Source of the DNA: Prochlorococcus sp. AG-459-N19 | Lineage (GTDB): Bacteria > Cyanobacteriota > Cyanobacteriia > PCC-6307 > Cyanobiaceae | Reading direction: 5' to 3' | DNA: 39,813 nucleotides | NCBI GenBank assembly: GCA_003209375.1 | Contig: QCRF01000007.1 | Span: 1-39,813, forward strand | In this document: positions 1 through 9,836 of the stretch, in pieces | Numbering within the stretch: position 1 is the stretch's first letter | Layout of the letters: every line of letters starts with the position of its first letter | Program-made: the position numbers and the translations under genes | The notes under the pieces: generated by a model | Told to the model about the DNA's origin: nothing | Databases searched by the model: none | The model's input: the letters and a program-made list of their open reading frames with translations, nothing else

Positions 1-1
1 A

Positions 2-301
2 ATAAAGAAGATGATATCAAAAAATTCCTTTGATTTTTTAGTAAGCAAAAATCTTATGATAAAACATCCATATCCTTTTGTTATTAATTTCGAATTAAAC
101 TTAAATCGGTCATCACTAGTCGGCAATAATTTTCCAAGCATTATTTTCTTCAATATATCTACTGTTGAATTAGAGTTTAAAAATTTAAATCTTTCTATTC
201 AAAGGAACAAAATAAATGAGCTAAAAAATCAATTTCAGCGTTTGATTAAAAAAGAGACATATTGGAGGCAAAAAGAAAAAACTTTGAATAAGATACGTTG
301 A
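2..301 (+). CDS. Hypothetical protein, 5'-partial at window edge
   Basis: The reading frame is open to the left edge of the window, so this is probably the C-terminal part of a longer protein. The first ATG in view is at 11, but the codons before it (ATA AAG AAG) contain no stop. About 96 residues are visible from that ATG. The last 40 are highly charged and Lys/Arg/Gln/Glu-rich, which fits a helix or short coiled coil. No enzymatic motif is recognisable. The stop lies 22 bases before the recG start on the same strand, so the two genes are probably cotranscribed. I do not recognise a function. Confidence 0.6.
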   Translation: MKKMISKNSFDFLVSKNLMIKHPYPFVINFELNLNRSSLVGNNFPSIIFFNISTVELEFKNLNLSIQRNKINELKNQFQRLIKKETYWRQKEKTLNKIR

Positions 302-323
302 AAAAAGAATTCTTTTTTCAAAT

Positions 324-2777
324 TTGACTATTAGCGGGAATAATAAATTAATTAAAGATTGGATAAGACCTCTTCAAAAATCTCTTACTATTGAAACTGA
401 AAACAAATTTATTAATACTTTAGGAAGAGAAAAATATTTTAATGATTATTTGCATGAATCTTTAAAAAAACTAGATAATCTAAATCTCTCAGACGAATAT
501 TTAAGGATATTTTGTGAATTTTCTAAAAAATATAATGAATACAATAAATTAGATGAAAATCAAAGAAAAAGGTTAATTATAGATACAAGAAAAATCCTTT
601 ATAAACTAGGCAAAACTCCAGAAATAGAAAGCTCTAATAATATCTCTAATAATGTTTTTCTGAATAAAGCTCATGCAAGTTTATCTTTTGATTCAGATAT
701 TTCATTAATAAAAAATGTAGGAAAAGTTCATAAAAATAAGCTTAATGAATTAGGAATATTTCATATAAAAGATCTAATTAATTATTTCCCACGAACATAT
801 CTAGACTATACGAATAGAGTTAAGATAATAAATTTAAAACCAGATAATTTATACACGTGCATCGCAAACGTCAAAAGATTTTATATTCATAAGAGTAAAA
901 AAAATAGTAATTTATCAATAATGAATATTGTTGTTTTTGATGAGACGTCTTCAATAAAGGTTACAAAATTTTTTTTAGGAAGAAGATTTAGATCTTACTC
1001 CTTCTTCACATCTCAAAAATCTTTGTATATTCCTGGCACCAAATTAGCAATTTCCGGTAAGGTTAAATTGACAGAGTATGGCAAAACTTTTGTAGATCCG
1101 CAGATTGAAATTCTTAAGGATAACAATGACAATTTTAATTTTTCAGGCAAAATATTACCCTTGTATTCACTAGGTGAAGCATTATCAAATATGAGTTTTA
1201 TAAAACTTATGAAAAAGGTACTAATTTATGCAAAGCAATATCCAGAAATTTTAAATAAAAAGCAACTTGATTCATTATCTTTATTATCAAAAGGTGAGTC
1301 GTTGATTAATATTCATTTTCCACCAACTCAACGGGCACTTATTGAGTCAAAAAAACGTTTGGTTTTTGATGAGTTATTCTTACTTCAAATAAAGTTTCTA
1401 CTTAGAAAAAGAAAGACGAATAAAATTGCAAATTTCCAACAATTACCTCAAAAGAAATCTTTATTAAAAGAATTTTTAAATACTTTTCCTTTTGAATTAA
1501 CAAAATCTCAAGAAAATGTTTTAAATGAAATTAAGAAAGATTTATCTAGTCCCGTCCAGATGTCTAGATTGCTTCAGGGAGATGTGGGAAGCGGTAAAAC
1601 CATAATTGCAATATCGTCTCTTTTACTTGTCATTGAAAAAAACTTGCAAGGTGCATTCATGGTCCCAACTGAGGTATTGGCAGAACAGCATTATAAAAAT
1701 TTATTAAAATATTTGAACCCCCTTTTAGTTTCTGTTGAGCTGCTTACTGGGAATACTCCTCAAAAAAAGAGAAAAGAAATTTTCTCTAATTTGAAAAATG
1801 GATTAGTTGATATCCTCGTAGGTACTCATGCATTATTTGAGGACAAAGTCATCTTTAATGCATTAGGGATGGTCGTAATTGATGAACAACATAGATTTGG
1901 AGTTACTCAAAGAAATAGATTACTAAATAAAGGAGAAAATACTAACTTGTTATCAATGACAGCAACACCAATTCCAAGAACACTTGCGCTTTCTATTTAT
2001 GGTGATTTAGATGTGAGTCAAATTACAGAACTCCCTCCTGGTAGAGTTCCCATAACAACAAAAATAATTTCAGAAGATGATTTAACTAACTTGTTCAAGA
2101 TTGTTGAAGATGAGATCAATAACGGAAAGCAAGCTTATGTGATTTTGCCACTTATAGAAGATTCAGAAAAAATGAATTTAAGCTCCGCTAAGAAAACATT
2201 CAAACATTTATCAGAAGAGGTCTTTTTTAACAAAAAAGTTGGATTATTACATGGCAAATTAAGTTCACAAGAAAAGAATGAAGTAATTAATTCTTTTTTA
2301 AGGAATGAAATTAATATATTGGTTTCAACAACAGTAATTGAGGTTGGCATTGATGTGCCTAACGCCACAATTATGATTATTTATAATTCGGACAGATTTG
2401 GATTGTCCCAGCTACATCAATTAAGGGGGAGAGTTGGTAGAGGATCAACAAAATCTTTTTGTTATTTGGTAACCCCCGATAAAAATGGATTAGAAAATAA
2501 ACGACTATGTGTTTTGCAAAAATCTAACGATGGCTTTTATATTGCAGAAAAAGACTTGGAGCTTAGAGGACCAGGCCAGATTTTAGGATATAGACAATCC
2601 GGATTGCCTGATTTTGTACTGGATAATTTACCTAACAATAAATTTCTTATTGATAAGGCTCGTGAAGAGGCTATTAAAATTGTTAAAGAGGATCCTGATT
2701 TAAAAGAAAATATTGTTTTAAGGAATATACTTATAGATAATTCTGATAATAAATTCATTCATGATTTCTTAAATTAA
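324..2777 (+). CDS. recG: ATP-dependent DNA helicase RecG
   Basis: RecG is a superfamily 2 branch-migration helicase that remodels stalled replication forks and recombination intermediates. The 817-residue protein is longer than the roughly 690 residues of E. coli RecG; the extra length is an N-terminal extension of about 120 residues, as in cyanobacterial relatives. A helix-hairpin and OB-fold wedge region follows (about 125-300). Then come Walker A GDVGSGKT (419-426), the DEQH box (520-523), a TATPIPRT motif and the C-terminal motif VI LRGRVGRG (from about 700). The start is TTG at 324; the next in-frame ATG is nearly 200 residues downstream, inside conserved sequence. It follows the partial hypothetical gene closely. 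Confidence 0.96.
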   Translation: MTISGNNKLIKDWIRPLQKSLTIETENKFINTLGREKYFNDYLHESLKKLDNLNLSDEYLRIFCEFSKKYNEYNKLDENQRKRLIIDTRKILYKLGKTPEIESSNNISNNVFLNKAHASLSFDSDISLIKNVGKVHKNKLNELGIFHIKDLINYFPRTYLDYTNRVKIINLKPDNLYTCIANVKRFYIHKSKKNSNLSIMNIVVFDETSSIKVTKFFLGRRFRSYSFFTSQKSLYIPGTKLAISGKVKLTEYGKTFVDPQIEILKDNNDNFNFSGKILPLYSLGEALSNMSFIKLMKKVLIYAKQYPEILNKKQLDSLSLLSKGESLINIHFPPTQRALIESKKRLVFDELFLLQIKFLLRKRKTNKIANFQQLPQKKSLLKEFLNTFPFELTKSQENVLNEIKKDLSSPVQMSRLLQGDVGSGKTIIAISSLLLVIEKNLQGAFMVPTEVLAEQHYKNLLKYLNPLLVSVELLTGNTPQKKRKEIFSNLKNGLVDILVGTHALFEDKVIFNALGMVVIDEQHRFGVTQRNRLLNKGENTNLLSMTATPIPRTLALSIYGDLDVSQITELPPGRVPITTKIISEDDLTNLFKIVEDEINNGKQAYVILPLIEDSEKMNLSSAKKTFKHLSEEVFFNKKVGLLHGKLSSQEKNEVINSFLRNEINILVSTTVIEVGIDVPNATIMIIYNSDRFGLSQLHQLRGRVGRGSTKSFCYLVTPDKNGLENKRLCVLQKSNDGFYIAEKDLELRGPGQILGYRQSGLPDFVLDNLPNNKFLIDKAREEAIKIVKEDPDLKENIVLRNILIDNSDNKFIHDFLN

Positions 2778-2834
2778 AAACTATCATTGTAATTTTTGAT
2801 ATATATGCCACTATAAATCAATTGCAAATTTCAA

Positions 2835-3518
2835 TTGAAAATTTGGAATAAAATACAAATTAAAGATAATGGAGAAAAATTAATAGCTATACCTAGCTGC
2901 CTAAAGTTTTTAGATCCCCACCCTTACTATCATTTAGGAGCACCTTATAAAGATAAAACTTCTATTTGGAAATTAAGGGAGGAGGTAGTGAATAGATTAG
3001 TAAAAGTACATGATTATTTGATATCAAAGAGTAGTTTTAACCTTTTGATTTATGACAGTTGGAGACCTTTAGAAGTCCAAGAATTTATGTTTAAAAGAGC
3101 AATTTCATTAGAGTGTGAAAAATCCGATATTGATATTTCATTTGAAAATATAAAATCTTTTCCATCAATTTTAAAAAAAGTTGAAAAATTTTGGGCATAT
3201 CCCTCTTATGATACTAGATTTCCTCCCCCTCATTCAACTGGGGGTGCTTTGGATGTTTGTTTATTAGATAAAGACGGAAATCTTGTTGAAATGGGAAGCA
3301 TGGTTGATCAAATGGATGAGACCTCAAATCCTTATTTTTATGCAAACATAAAGAATGAAGAAGCAATAATTTGGAATAGTAGGAGAAATTTATTAAGAGA
3401 AATTATGACTAAATTCGGATTTGCTCAACATCCTAATGAATGGTGGCATTTTAGTTATGGTGATCAATTATGGGCTTGGAAAAATAAAAAAGCAAATGCC
3501 CTTTATGGAAAAATCTAA
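2835..3518 (+). CDS. ddpX: D-alanyl-D-alanine dipeptidase, VanX/DdpX family (M15D)
   Basis: This is a zinc dipeptidase of the VanX/DdpX family, which cleaves D-Ala-D-Ala. The zinc and catalytic residues are present: H133 and D140 in the HSTGGALD motif, and E202 and H205 in EWWHF. An arginine in the YDSWRP motif near residue 75 fits the substrate-side arginine of the family. At 227 residues it is normal length. I see no signal peptide, so it is probably cytoplasmic. The start must be TTG at 2835, because an in-frame TAA lies at 2814-2816 with no ATG between. With no vanH/vanA-type ligase in view, a peptidoglycan turnover role is more likely than glycopeptide resistance. Its 3' end meets sir convergently with three bases between. 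Confidence 0.85.
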   Translation: MKIWNKIQIKDNGEKLIAIPSCLKFLDPHPYYHLGAPYKDKTSIWKLREEVVNRLVKVHDYLISKSSFNLLIYDSWRPLEVQEFMFKRAISLECEKSDIDISFENIKSFPSILKKVEKFWAYPSYDTRFPPPHSTGGALDVCLLDKDGNLVEMGSMVDQMDETSNPYFYANIKNEEAIIWNSRRNLLREIMTKFGFAQHPNEWWHFSYGDQLWAWKNKKANALYGKI

Positions 3519-3521
3519 AAT

Positions 3522-5309
3522 CTATTGATTTTCATTTAGTAAATTCAATATATAATTTTCATCTTGAGTATTTATAAAATCTCCGAAATCTAAATCCAAA
3601 TTACTCTTCCAATTATCAAATAATGGTTGAAGAGTTTTTTCTAAATCGTTAAGTTCCATTCTTTGTAAAAAGGGTTTAGCAAGTCTTTGAAGATTTTTAC
3701 TCCCCCCCAACCATAATTGGTATTTGTTTTGCCCACTCCCAACAAGTGCTAATTCGGCCATATAAGGCCTGGTACATCCATTCGGACATCCTGTCATTCT
3801 GAATAAAATTGTCTTTTGTATTTTTAAATCTAATAGTAAATTTTCAATCCTTTTTAATACATCAGGTAATATTCTTTCAGCTTCAGTCATCGCAAGACCA
3901 CAAAGTGGTAAAGCAGGACAAGCTAAAGCGTGTCTTTGTATTTCATTGATATTTTCTAAATTTTCGTATCCAATTTTTGATAGAGATTTTTGAATTTCAT
4001 CTTTGTTTTTATTGGCGATATTACAAAGTAAAATATCTTGATTAGGTGTGAGTCTTAAATCTAAATTATATTTTTTAACAATACTTGTAATGGTATTCTT
4101 CTTCTCTCCAGATAATCTCCCTGATAATAATGGTAAACCTACGAAATGGGAGGTTTTATTTTGTTTATGCCAACCTAGGTAATCAATAAGAACCTTATCA
4201 GGTTCTTTTCTAATTTTTTTAATTTCTTTTTTGAAATACTTATCAGAAAGAATTTTTTTGAACCATTTAATACCTTTTCTATGAAGAAGATATTTCATTC
4301 TCGAATTTTTTCTTGATTTTCTATCACCATAATCTCTTTGAATAGCAACAATGCTTTGTATTAATTCATAAACATCAGGTTCTTCAACGTATCCAAGTGG
4401 ATCTGCAATTCTGGCAAAGGTCTCCTCATTATTATGTGTGCGACCCATACCACCTCCAACATAGAAGTTGCACCCTTCTAAGTTTCCATCTTTAGAGGTA
4501 AAGGCAACTATTCCTATGTCATTGGTAAGAAGATCAACAGAATTATCCCCAGGAACTGTCACGGCACATTTGAATTTTCTCGGTAAATAAGTTGAACCAT
4601 AAAGAGGCTCATCTTTTATCCCACTAAAAACATTATCTTTGAATTGGAGCTTCCTAATTGCTTCAATATCTTTATCAGGTTTTATGGTGTACTCTAAATC
4701 TCCATCAGCCCAAAGCTCTAAAAAAGTGCCTTGGCCAGCCATTGGGGTGAGAAGATCTGCAACTTTTTTTGCCAATGCTCTCGCAATAATATAGTCTGGC
4801 GAATCAAATGGAGCCGCAGGGGCCATAACGTTTCTATTTATGTCTCCACATGCAGCTAATGTGGAGCCCATTGAATTTACTATTGTTTGGATTACTTCCT
4901 TTAGGTTCTCCTTTCTGATTCCATGCATTTGAAAGGCTTGTCTTGTAGTGGCCCTAAGTGTTCCATTACCTAGTTTGTCAGATAATTCATCTAATGATAA
5001 AAATAATTTCCCTGGGACTTCACCTCCCGGATTCCTTAACCTAAGCATCATTTGCCAATCTTTACTTTTGCCCGGCCTTCTGTTCTCCCTGTTATCTTGT
5101 TGATAGCTACCATGAAATTTTAATAACTGAACTGCATCATTAGTAAAATGATCACTTTCATTGACTAATTCCGAAGCAAGTGGTTCTTTAAGAAATTGGC
5201 TACTTTTTTTAAAATTTTCAAATTTAGAAACTTCAAGCCCATTTGCCAAGCAAACAGTCTCTTCCTTTGCAGAGTCTTTTTTCTTTTTTACTTTCTCAAC
5301 CTTGATCAA
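3522..5309 (-). CDS. sir: Ferredoxin-dependent sulfite reductase
   Basis: This enzyme reduces sulfite to sulfide with six electrons from ferredoxin, in assimilatory sulfur metabolism. The 595 residues carry the two-fold repeated sulfite/nitrite reductase architecture. Four cysteines ligate the siroheme-coupled [4Fe-4S] cluster: C464 and C470 (CPALPLC) and C508 and C512 (CPNGC). Length and the REPLASEL-like N-terminal segment (here KEPLASEL) fit cyanobacterial ferredoxin-type enzymes rather than the NADPH flavoprotein-linked CysI. The start is TTG at 5309: the upstream frame hits a TAA at 5331-5333 (read on the minus strand) with no other start codon between. The N-terminus is lysine-rich. It is divergent from glyS across 87 bases that must hold both promoters. 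Confidence 0.93.
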   Translation of the reverse strand: MIKVEKVKKKKDSAKEETVCLANGLEVSKFENFKKSSQFLKEPLASELVNESDHFTNDAVQLLKFHGSYQQDNRENRRPGKSKDWQMMLRLRNPGGEVPGKLFLSLDELSDKLGNGTLRATTRQAFQMHGIRKENLKEVIQTIVNSMGSTLAACGDINRNVMAPAAPFDSPDYIIARALAKKVADLLTPMAGQGTFLELWADGDLEYTIKPDKDIEAIRKLQFKDNVFSGIKDEPLYGSTYLPRKFKCAVTVPGDNSVDLLTNDIGIVAFTSKDGNLEGCNFYVGGGMGRTHNNEETFARIADPLGYVEEPDVYELIQSIVAIQRDYGDRKSRKNSRMKYLLHRKGIKWFKKILSDKYFKKEIKKIRKEPDKVLIDYLGWHKQNKTSHFVGLPLLSGRLSGEKKNTITSIVKKYNLDLRLTPNQDILLCNIANKNKDEIQKSLSKIGYENLENINEIQRHALACPALPLCGLAMTEAERILPDVLKRIENLLLDLKIQKTILFRMTGCPNGCTRPYMAELALVGSGQNKYQLWLGGSKNLQRLAKPFLQRMELNDLEKTLQPLFDNWKSNLDLDFGDFINTQDENYILNLLNENQ

Positions 5310-5396
5310 AGGACCAAACCATATCTCTTTTTATACATTAGCGAAAAGCTTATTTAACTGGTAGTAAATTATAGTAAGTGAAGTCATATTTTTTTC

Positions 5397-7559
5397 TTGT
5401 CTAAATATTTACTTGAGATAGGAACAGAAGAGTTGCCCGCAAAATTTTCTCATTCTGTTCTAGAGCAATTTAAATCCCTAATAGAATTTGAATTGGATAA
5501 AAAGTTAATCAAATTCGACAATATAGTTGTCACTTCCACACCAAGGAGGATAGTACTTCTTCTTGAAGGTTTAGTAGATTATGCAGAAGATAAGATAATA
5601 GTAAGAAAAGGGCCTAAAGCAAATTCAGCTTATTCAAATGGATCTCCTACTAATGCTGCTTTAGGTTTTGCAAATAGTTTAGGTATAGATGTAGGAGAGC
5701 TAGAAATAAAAAGTACAGAAAAGGGTGATTTTGTTTTTGGAAAGAAAATTGAGAAAGGACAATCAACAAGAATTTCTTTGTCTTTAATTATTCCAAAAGT
5801 AGTGAAGAGTCTTCAAGGCCCTCGATTTATGAAGTGGGGAGCTGGGAACATAAAATTTTCGAGACCTATTAGATGGATTGCTTCTATTTATAATGATGAA
5901 ATTCTTGATTTCGCATTCGATGAATGTGATCCAAAAATTCAAATAAGTAATAAATCAAAAAGTCATAGATTATTAAATGAAGTTTTTGAAGTTCAGCATG
6001 TTGATAATTTTTTTGAATTATTAAAACAAAATAGAGTTTTAGTTGAACGACATGAAAGAAAAGAAAAAATTGAAAATCTTATAAATCAGACATCCCAATC
6101 ACTAAACCTGAATCCTGACCTTTCGGAAGTACTACTAAATGAATTAATTGATTTGGTTGAATGGCCAGAATTAATAGTTGGAAAATTCAGTGAAGAATTT
6201 CTTGATCTTCCTCTTGAAGTTCTTTCAACTGTCATGAAAAGTCATCAAAGATATGTGCCTCTTTTATTGAAAAATATTAGTTTTTCTAAACTAGATTTAA
6301 GCTCTGAAAAAAACATTAGTACAAATTTTTTAATTATTTCAAATGGTCTTGAAGAATCAAATAATAATATTGCCAAAGGTAATGAGAAAGTTTTGAGGGC
6401 AAGGTTTTCAGATGCAAAGTTTTTCGTAGAAAGTGATAAAAAAGTTACTTCAGTCGAAAGAAACGAAAAGCTTAAATCTGTTTCCTATTTGAAAGGAATT
6501 GGAAATATTTTTCAGAGGGTAGAAAGAATAGAGGAAGTCACTAAAAAAATTCTTAAATTCTTAAATGATAAGTCTTTAGAAGAAAAAAAAATAATAGAAG
6601 CTGCTAGATACTGTAAAAACGACTTATGTAGCGAAATTGTTTTCGAATTCCCTGAGCTGCAAGGAATAATGGGTGGCAAGTATCTTAAGTATGAGGGATT
6701 TAGTGATGATGTTTGCTTGGCTGTCGCTGAACATTATTTACCTTCTTTTTATAAAGATGCTTTGCCCTCCACAAAATATGGTGCAATTGTTTCTATTGCC
6801 GATAAGGTCGAAACATTAATAAGTATATTTATTTCTGGTAAGCGTCCCAGTGGATCATCTGATCCTTATGCTTTAAGAAGAAATTTGAATGGAGTGATCA
6901 AAATAATTTGGGATTATGAACTTGATTTGCCCTTAGAAAAATTATTTAACGAACTTATTGATTTTTGGAAAATCGAATTTCCGAATTTAAACTTCTCAAG
7001 AGAAGCAATATTTAATGATTTAAATGAATTTCTAGTTCAGAGAATTGTTAGTCATCTCGAAGAAATATCACTAAGGAAAGAATTAATAAAGGCCATTACC
7101 TTTTCTGATGAATTATCTAAAAAAAGAGTATTGAATCTTGTTGATCTTAAAAATAGAATTAAATCTATTGTTAATTTTAAAGAAAAGGAAAATTTTATTG
7201 AAATCCAGAAGGTAATTACTAGAGTAAGTAAGTTAGCTACTAATAGTAATCTTTCAACAGACGTTCTCTCAATAGGAGATTACATAAACACAAAACTTTT
7301 TGAAAAAGATTGTGAATTGAAAGTTTTTGAATTTATTAGAGAATTAGAAAAAATTTATTCAACAAGTTATTGTAATTATTCTGAACTTCTAAATTTGTTC
7401 GAGATTAATATAAACACTATCAAGGATTTATTTGATAATGAAAAGGGAGTCCTAATAATGTCAGAGGATTTAAAAATAAGAAATAATAGACTCAATTTGT
7501 TGAGCTTAATTAGAAATTATTCTCTGAAAATAGCCGACTTTACGCTTTTGAACTCTTAA
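5397..7559 (+). CDS. glyS: Glycyl-tRNA synthetase beta subunit
   Basis: This is the beta chain of the bacterial alpha2beta2 glycyl-tRNA synthetase, which is needed with GlyQ (not in this window) to charge tRNA-Gly. The 720 residues begin with the conserved LLEIGTEELPA segment. They also carry the family signatures RFMKWG and MKSHQRYVP, and a central HD-like region around the AEHYLP and SDPYALRR motifs. The C-terminal third is a helical, anticodon-binding-like domain. The start is TTG at 5397, fixed by conservation right from the N-terminus and by an in-frame TGA at 5379-5381. The last 20 bases overlap the 3' end of chlP on the other strand. Confidence 0.95.
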   Translation: MSKYLLEIGTEELPAKFSHSVLEQFKSLIEFELDKKLIKFDNIVVTSTPRRIVLLLEGLVDYAEDKIIVRKGPKANSAYSNGSPTNAALGFANSLGIDVGELEIKSTEKGDFVFGKKIEKGQSTRISLSLIIPKVVKSLQGPRFMKWGAGNIKFSRPIRWIASIYNDEILDFAFDECDPKIQISNKSKSHRLLNEVFEVQHVDNFFELLKQNRVLVERHERKEKIENLINQTSQSLNLNPDLSEVLLNELIDLVEWPELIVGKFSEEFLDLPLEVLSTVMKSHQRYVPLLLKNISFSKLDLSSEKNISTNFLIISNGLEESNNNIAKGNEKVLRARFSDAKFFVESDKKVTSVERNEKLKSVSYLKGIGNIFQRVERIEEVTKKILKFLNDKSLEEKKIIEAARYCKNDLCSEIVFEFPELQGIMGGKYLKYEGFSDDVCLAVAEHYLPSFYKDALPSTKYGAIVSIADKVETLISIFISGKRPSGSSDPYALRRNLNGVIKIIWDYELDLPLEKLFNELIDFWKIEFPNLNFSREAIFNDLNEFLVQRIVSHLEEISLRKELIKAITFSDELSKKRVLNLVDLKNRIKSIVNFKEKENFIEIQKVITRVSKLATNSNLSTDVLSIGDYINTKLFEKDCELKVFEFIRELEKIYSTSYCNYSELLNLFEININTIKDLFDNEKGVLIMSEDLKIRNNRLNLLSLIRNYSLKIADFTLLNS

Positions 7560-8880
7560 CTTTAATGCCTCCCTTTATAGAATAGTTTTCTAGCATTTTT
7601 TCTACTTCTTTATTTTCCCTAACAGCACTATCAACGGGTTTATATTTTAGAGGTGCTAGGGCTTTTCCTCTTAAAATCGAACCAAGTGTGAGCATTGTAA
7701 TTTTAAGTTGCTGTAATGGTTTCATGGAGACAACTCTTTTGTACAAGTAACTATCAAAAGTAAGTCTTTGTACATCCATGTCATCACACATCTCAACAAA
7801 GGCTTCTCTTGCAGAATCATTTCTGTAGAAAATACTTTGAAGGATTTCTAGCACCTTATAAGTTGTTCCATATTTTTTATCCCATTTTTTTAGATAGTTT
7901 TTTAAATCTTTTTCTGATGGAATTACTTGACCTTTTTTTGATGCTTCAACAATTTCTTCAGCACACATTCTTCCACTTTTTGCAGCAAAATAAATACCTT
8001 CTCCGGAACTTTTGGTAACATAACCAGCCGCATCACCAACCAATGCCATTCTCCCAACTACTCTTCTAGGCCTTGGATGCTCAGGAATAGGGTGAGCTTC
8101 TACCTTTATTACTTCACCATTAACAAGTCTTTTCTTTGCTCTATTTCTTACACCCTCTTGAAGTCCTTTAATTAATGACTGATTCTCTTGCATGGTTCCA
8201 GTGCCAACAGCAACATGATCATATTTTGGAAATACCCACCCATAAAAATCTGGAGAAACATCAGTTCCAACATACATTTCAGCAAGATCTTCGTAGTAAC
8301 TCATTTCTTCTTTAGGCAATTTAATTCTTTCTTGAAATGCTATAGCAACTTTGTAATCTCCAGCATCCATTGCTTTTGCGACTCTACTATTCGCTCCATC
8401 AGCTCCTATTAAAAGGTCAACAGTAAGCTCTTTGAGTTCCCCTTTTTTTTCTCCATTTGTAAAATCTGAGTAGGAAAGTTTATATGGCCCTTGATTATTA
8501 TCGCCAGTATCAATAGAGGTAACTAATCCATTTATTAACGTAGCACCAAGATCTGATGCTCTGTTGCGCATAAAGGCATCCATAACTTCTCTTCTACACA
8601 TCCCAATAAACTCATTATCGCTTTTCCCATAAACTCTATCTAAACTTATATCTACCTCTCTATTCGATGGAGATATCATTCTCATATGCCTAACTTTTCT
8701 ATCAATAATTGACTCAGGTAAATCAAATTCCTTTACCATGCAAAGTGGAATTGCTCCTCCACATGGTTTTGCATTGTCTAATTTTCTCTCGAATAGCCAA
8801 GTTTTTATTCCAGCTTTAGCAAGTATTTCTGCAGCACATGAACCACTTGGACCTCCTCCAATAACAGCTACCTTCAACAT
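7540..8880 (-). CDS. chlP: Geranylgeranyl diphosphate reductase
   Basis: ChlP reduces the geranylgeranyl chain to phytyl using NADPH, supplying phytol for chlorophyll, tocopherol and phylloquinone. The 446-residue flavoprotein has the N-terminal Rossmann FAD motif GGGPSGSCAAE (from residue 8). It also has the second FAD contact VGDAAGYVTKSSGEGI typical of the geranylgeranyl reductase family. The length matches cyanobacterial enzymes. The start is ATG. It is divergent from the VanY-like gene and converges on glyS with a 20-base overlap. The 113-base upstream region is very AT-rich and I could not place a convincing promoter in it. Confidence 0.95.
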   Translation of the reverse strand: MLKVAVIGGGPSGSCAAEILAKAGIKTWLFERKLDNAKPCGGAIPLCMVKEFDLPESIIDRKVRHMRMISPSNREVDISLDRVYGKSDNEFIGMCRREVMDAFMRNRASDLGATLINGLVTSIDTGDNNQGPYKLSYSDFTNGEKKGELKELTVDLLIGADGANSRVAKAMDAGDYKVAIAFQERIKLPKEEMSYYEDLAEMYVGTDVSPDFYGWVFPKYDHVAVGTGTMQENQSLIKGLQEGVRNRAKKRLVNGEVIKVEAHPIPEHPRPRRVVGRMALVGDAAGYVTKSSGEGIYFAAKSGRMCAEEIVEASKKGQVIPSEKDLKNYLKKWDKKYGTTYKVLEILQSIFYRNDSAREAFVEMCDDMDVQRLTFDSYLYKRVVSMKPLQQLKITMLTLGSILRGKALAPLKYKPVDSAVRENKEVEKMLENYSIKGGIKVKSSKA

Positions 8881-8993
8881 ATGAAAAAAAAATAATACCG
8901 TATATAAAAACTACATCTTTTTTGGTTATAAAAGTGCATTTCTTAAAATAATAGTTAATATCGAAATATGATTTCCAAATTCACATCTAAATA

Positions 8994-9707
8994 TTGGAAC
9001 AAAACAAAGATATAAATCAACTTGATATACCTCTAGCCAAAAGAATCCACTTAGATAATTCCAATTCAATACTATTAAAGAAATTATTAATATTTTCTCC
9101 AGTTCTTATCCTTCTCTTTTCTATCTTTGGATTGCGATTAATAAGAAGTACAGAAATAGTATCTCTTCGCAATTTCAATTTTCAGGCTCAGATAAACCAT
9201 GGCCATAGGATTTTGGGCCATCTACCCTATGCTGAAATTCCTAAGGAGAAACTAGTTTTAGTTGAGCCCAATATTGAAGTTCATAGAGATATGCTTGATT
9301 CTTTATTAAGGATGAGGGAGGAAGCAAAAAAAGATGGGATATACTTAGTTTTTTTAAGTGGTTATAGATCAATAAATTTGCAAAACGAGATCTTCTATAC
9401 TTTAAAATCTGTTAGAAATCAGGAAGCTGCAGAAAGAGCTAGAGTTTCAGCACCCCCAGGATATTCCGAACATAGTACTGGTTTTGCAATTGATATTGGT
9501 GACGCTACTCAAAGAGGAACTGACTTTGAGGTCGAATTCGAAAATACTGACGCCTTTAAGTGGTTAACAAAGAATGCAGCTAAATTTCACTTTAAATTAT
9601 CTTTCAACAAAGATAACAAATATATAGATTATGAGCCCTGGCATTGGAGATATGAGGGATCAATTGAAGCTTTAAAAGTTTTTGAAAGTTCAAATAGAAA
9701 ATTATAA
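8994..9707 (+). CDS. Membrane-anchored D-Ala-D-Ala carboxypeptidase, VanY/M15B family
   Basis: This is a zinc peptidase of the VanY/M15B group, which trims the terminal D-Ala from peptidoglycan stem peptides. A hydrophobic segment at about 28-48 after a charged N-terminus looks like a signal anchor, placing the catalytic domain in the periplasm. The zinc and catalytic residues are intact: SGYRS near 120, H160 and D167 in SEHSTGFAIDIGD, and H217 in PWHWRYEG. At 237 residues it is full length. The start is TTG at 8994, because an in-frame TAA sits at 8988-8990. This is the second M15-fold D,D-peptidase in the window; the VanX-like one lies about 6 kb upstream. Confidence 0.85.
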   Translation: MEQNKDINQLDIPLAKRIHLDNSNSILLKKLLIFSPVLILLFSIFGLRLIRSTEIVSLRNFNFQAQINHGHRILGHLPYAEIPKEKLVLVEPNIEVHRDMLDSLLRMREEAKKDGIYLVFLSGYRSINLQNEIFYTLKSVRNQEAAERARVSAPPGYSEHSTGFAIDIGDATQRGTDFEVEFENTDAFKWLTKNAAKFHFKLSFNKDNKYIDYEPWHWRYEGSIEALKVFESSNRKL

Positions 9708-9836
9708 ATCTAATTTATTAATTAAATTATTGAATATGATTATGTTTTTCAAAGTCTTGAAGTGAAAATTCTCATAATAAGCATTCTTTGAGTTAGCCTT
9801 AATAAAGTCAATCTACTATTAATATAAATTTTATAA

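Noticed and set aside
2135..2758. Antisense open frames inside recG and similar frames opposite many other genes
   Set aside because: They lie fully inside well-conserved genes, have no family signature, and match what long AT-rich coding regions produce by chance.
2835..9707. A possible glycopeptide resistance cluster from the VanX-like and VanY-like genes
   Set aside because: No vanH, D-Ala-D-Lac ligase or VanRS pair is nearby, the two genes are 6 kb apart, and base use matches the neighbours.
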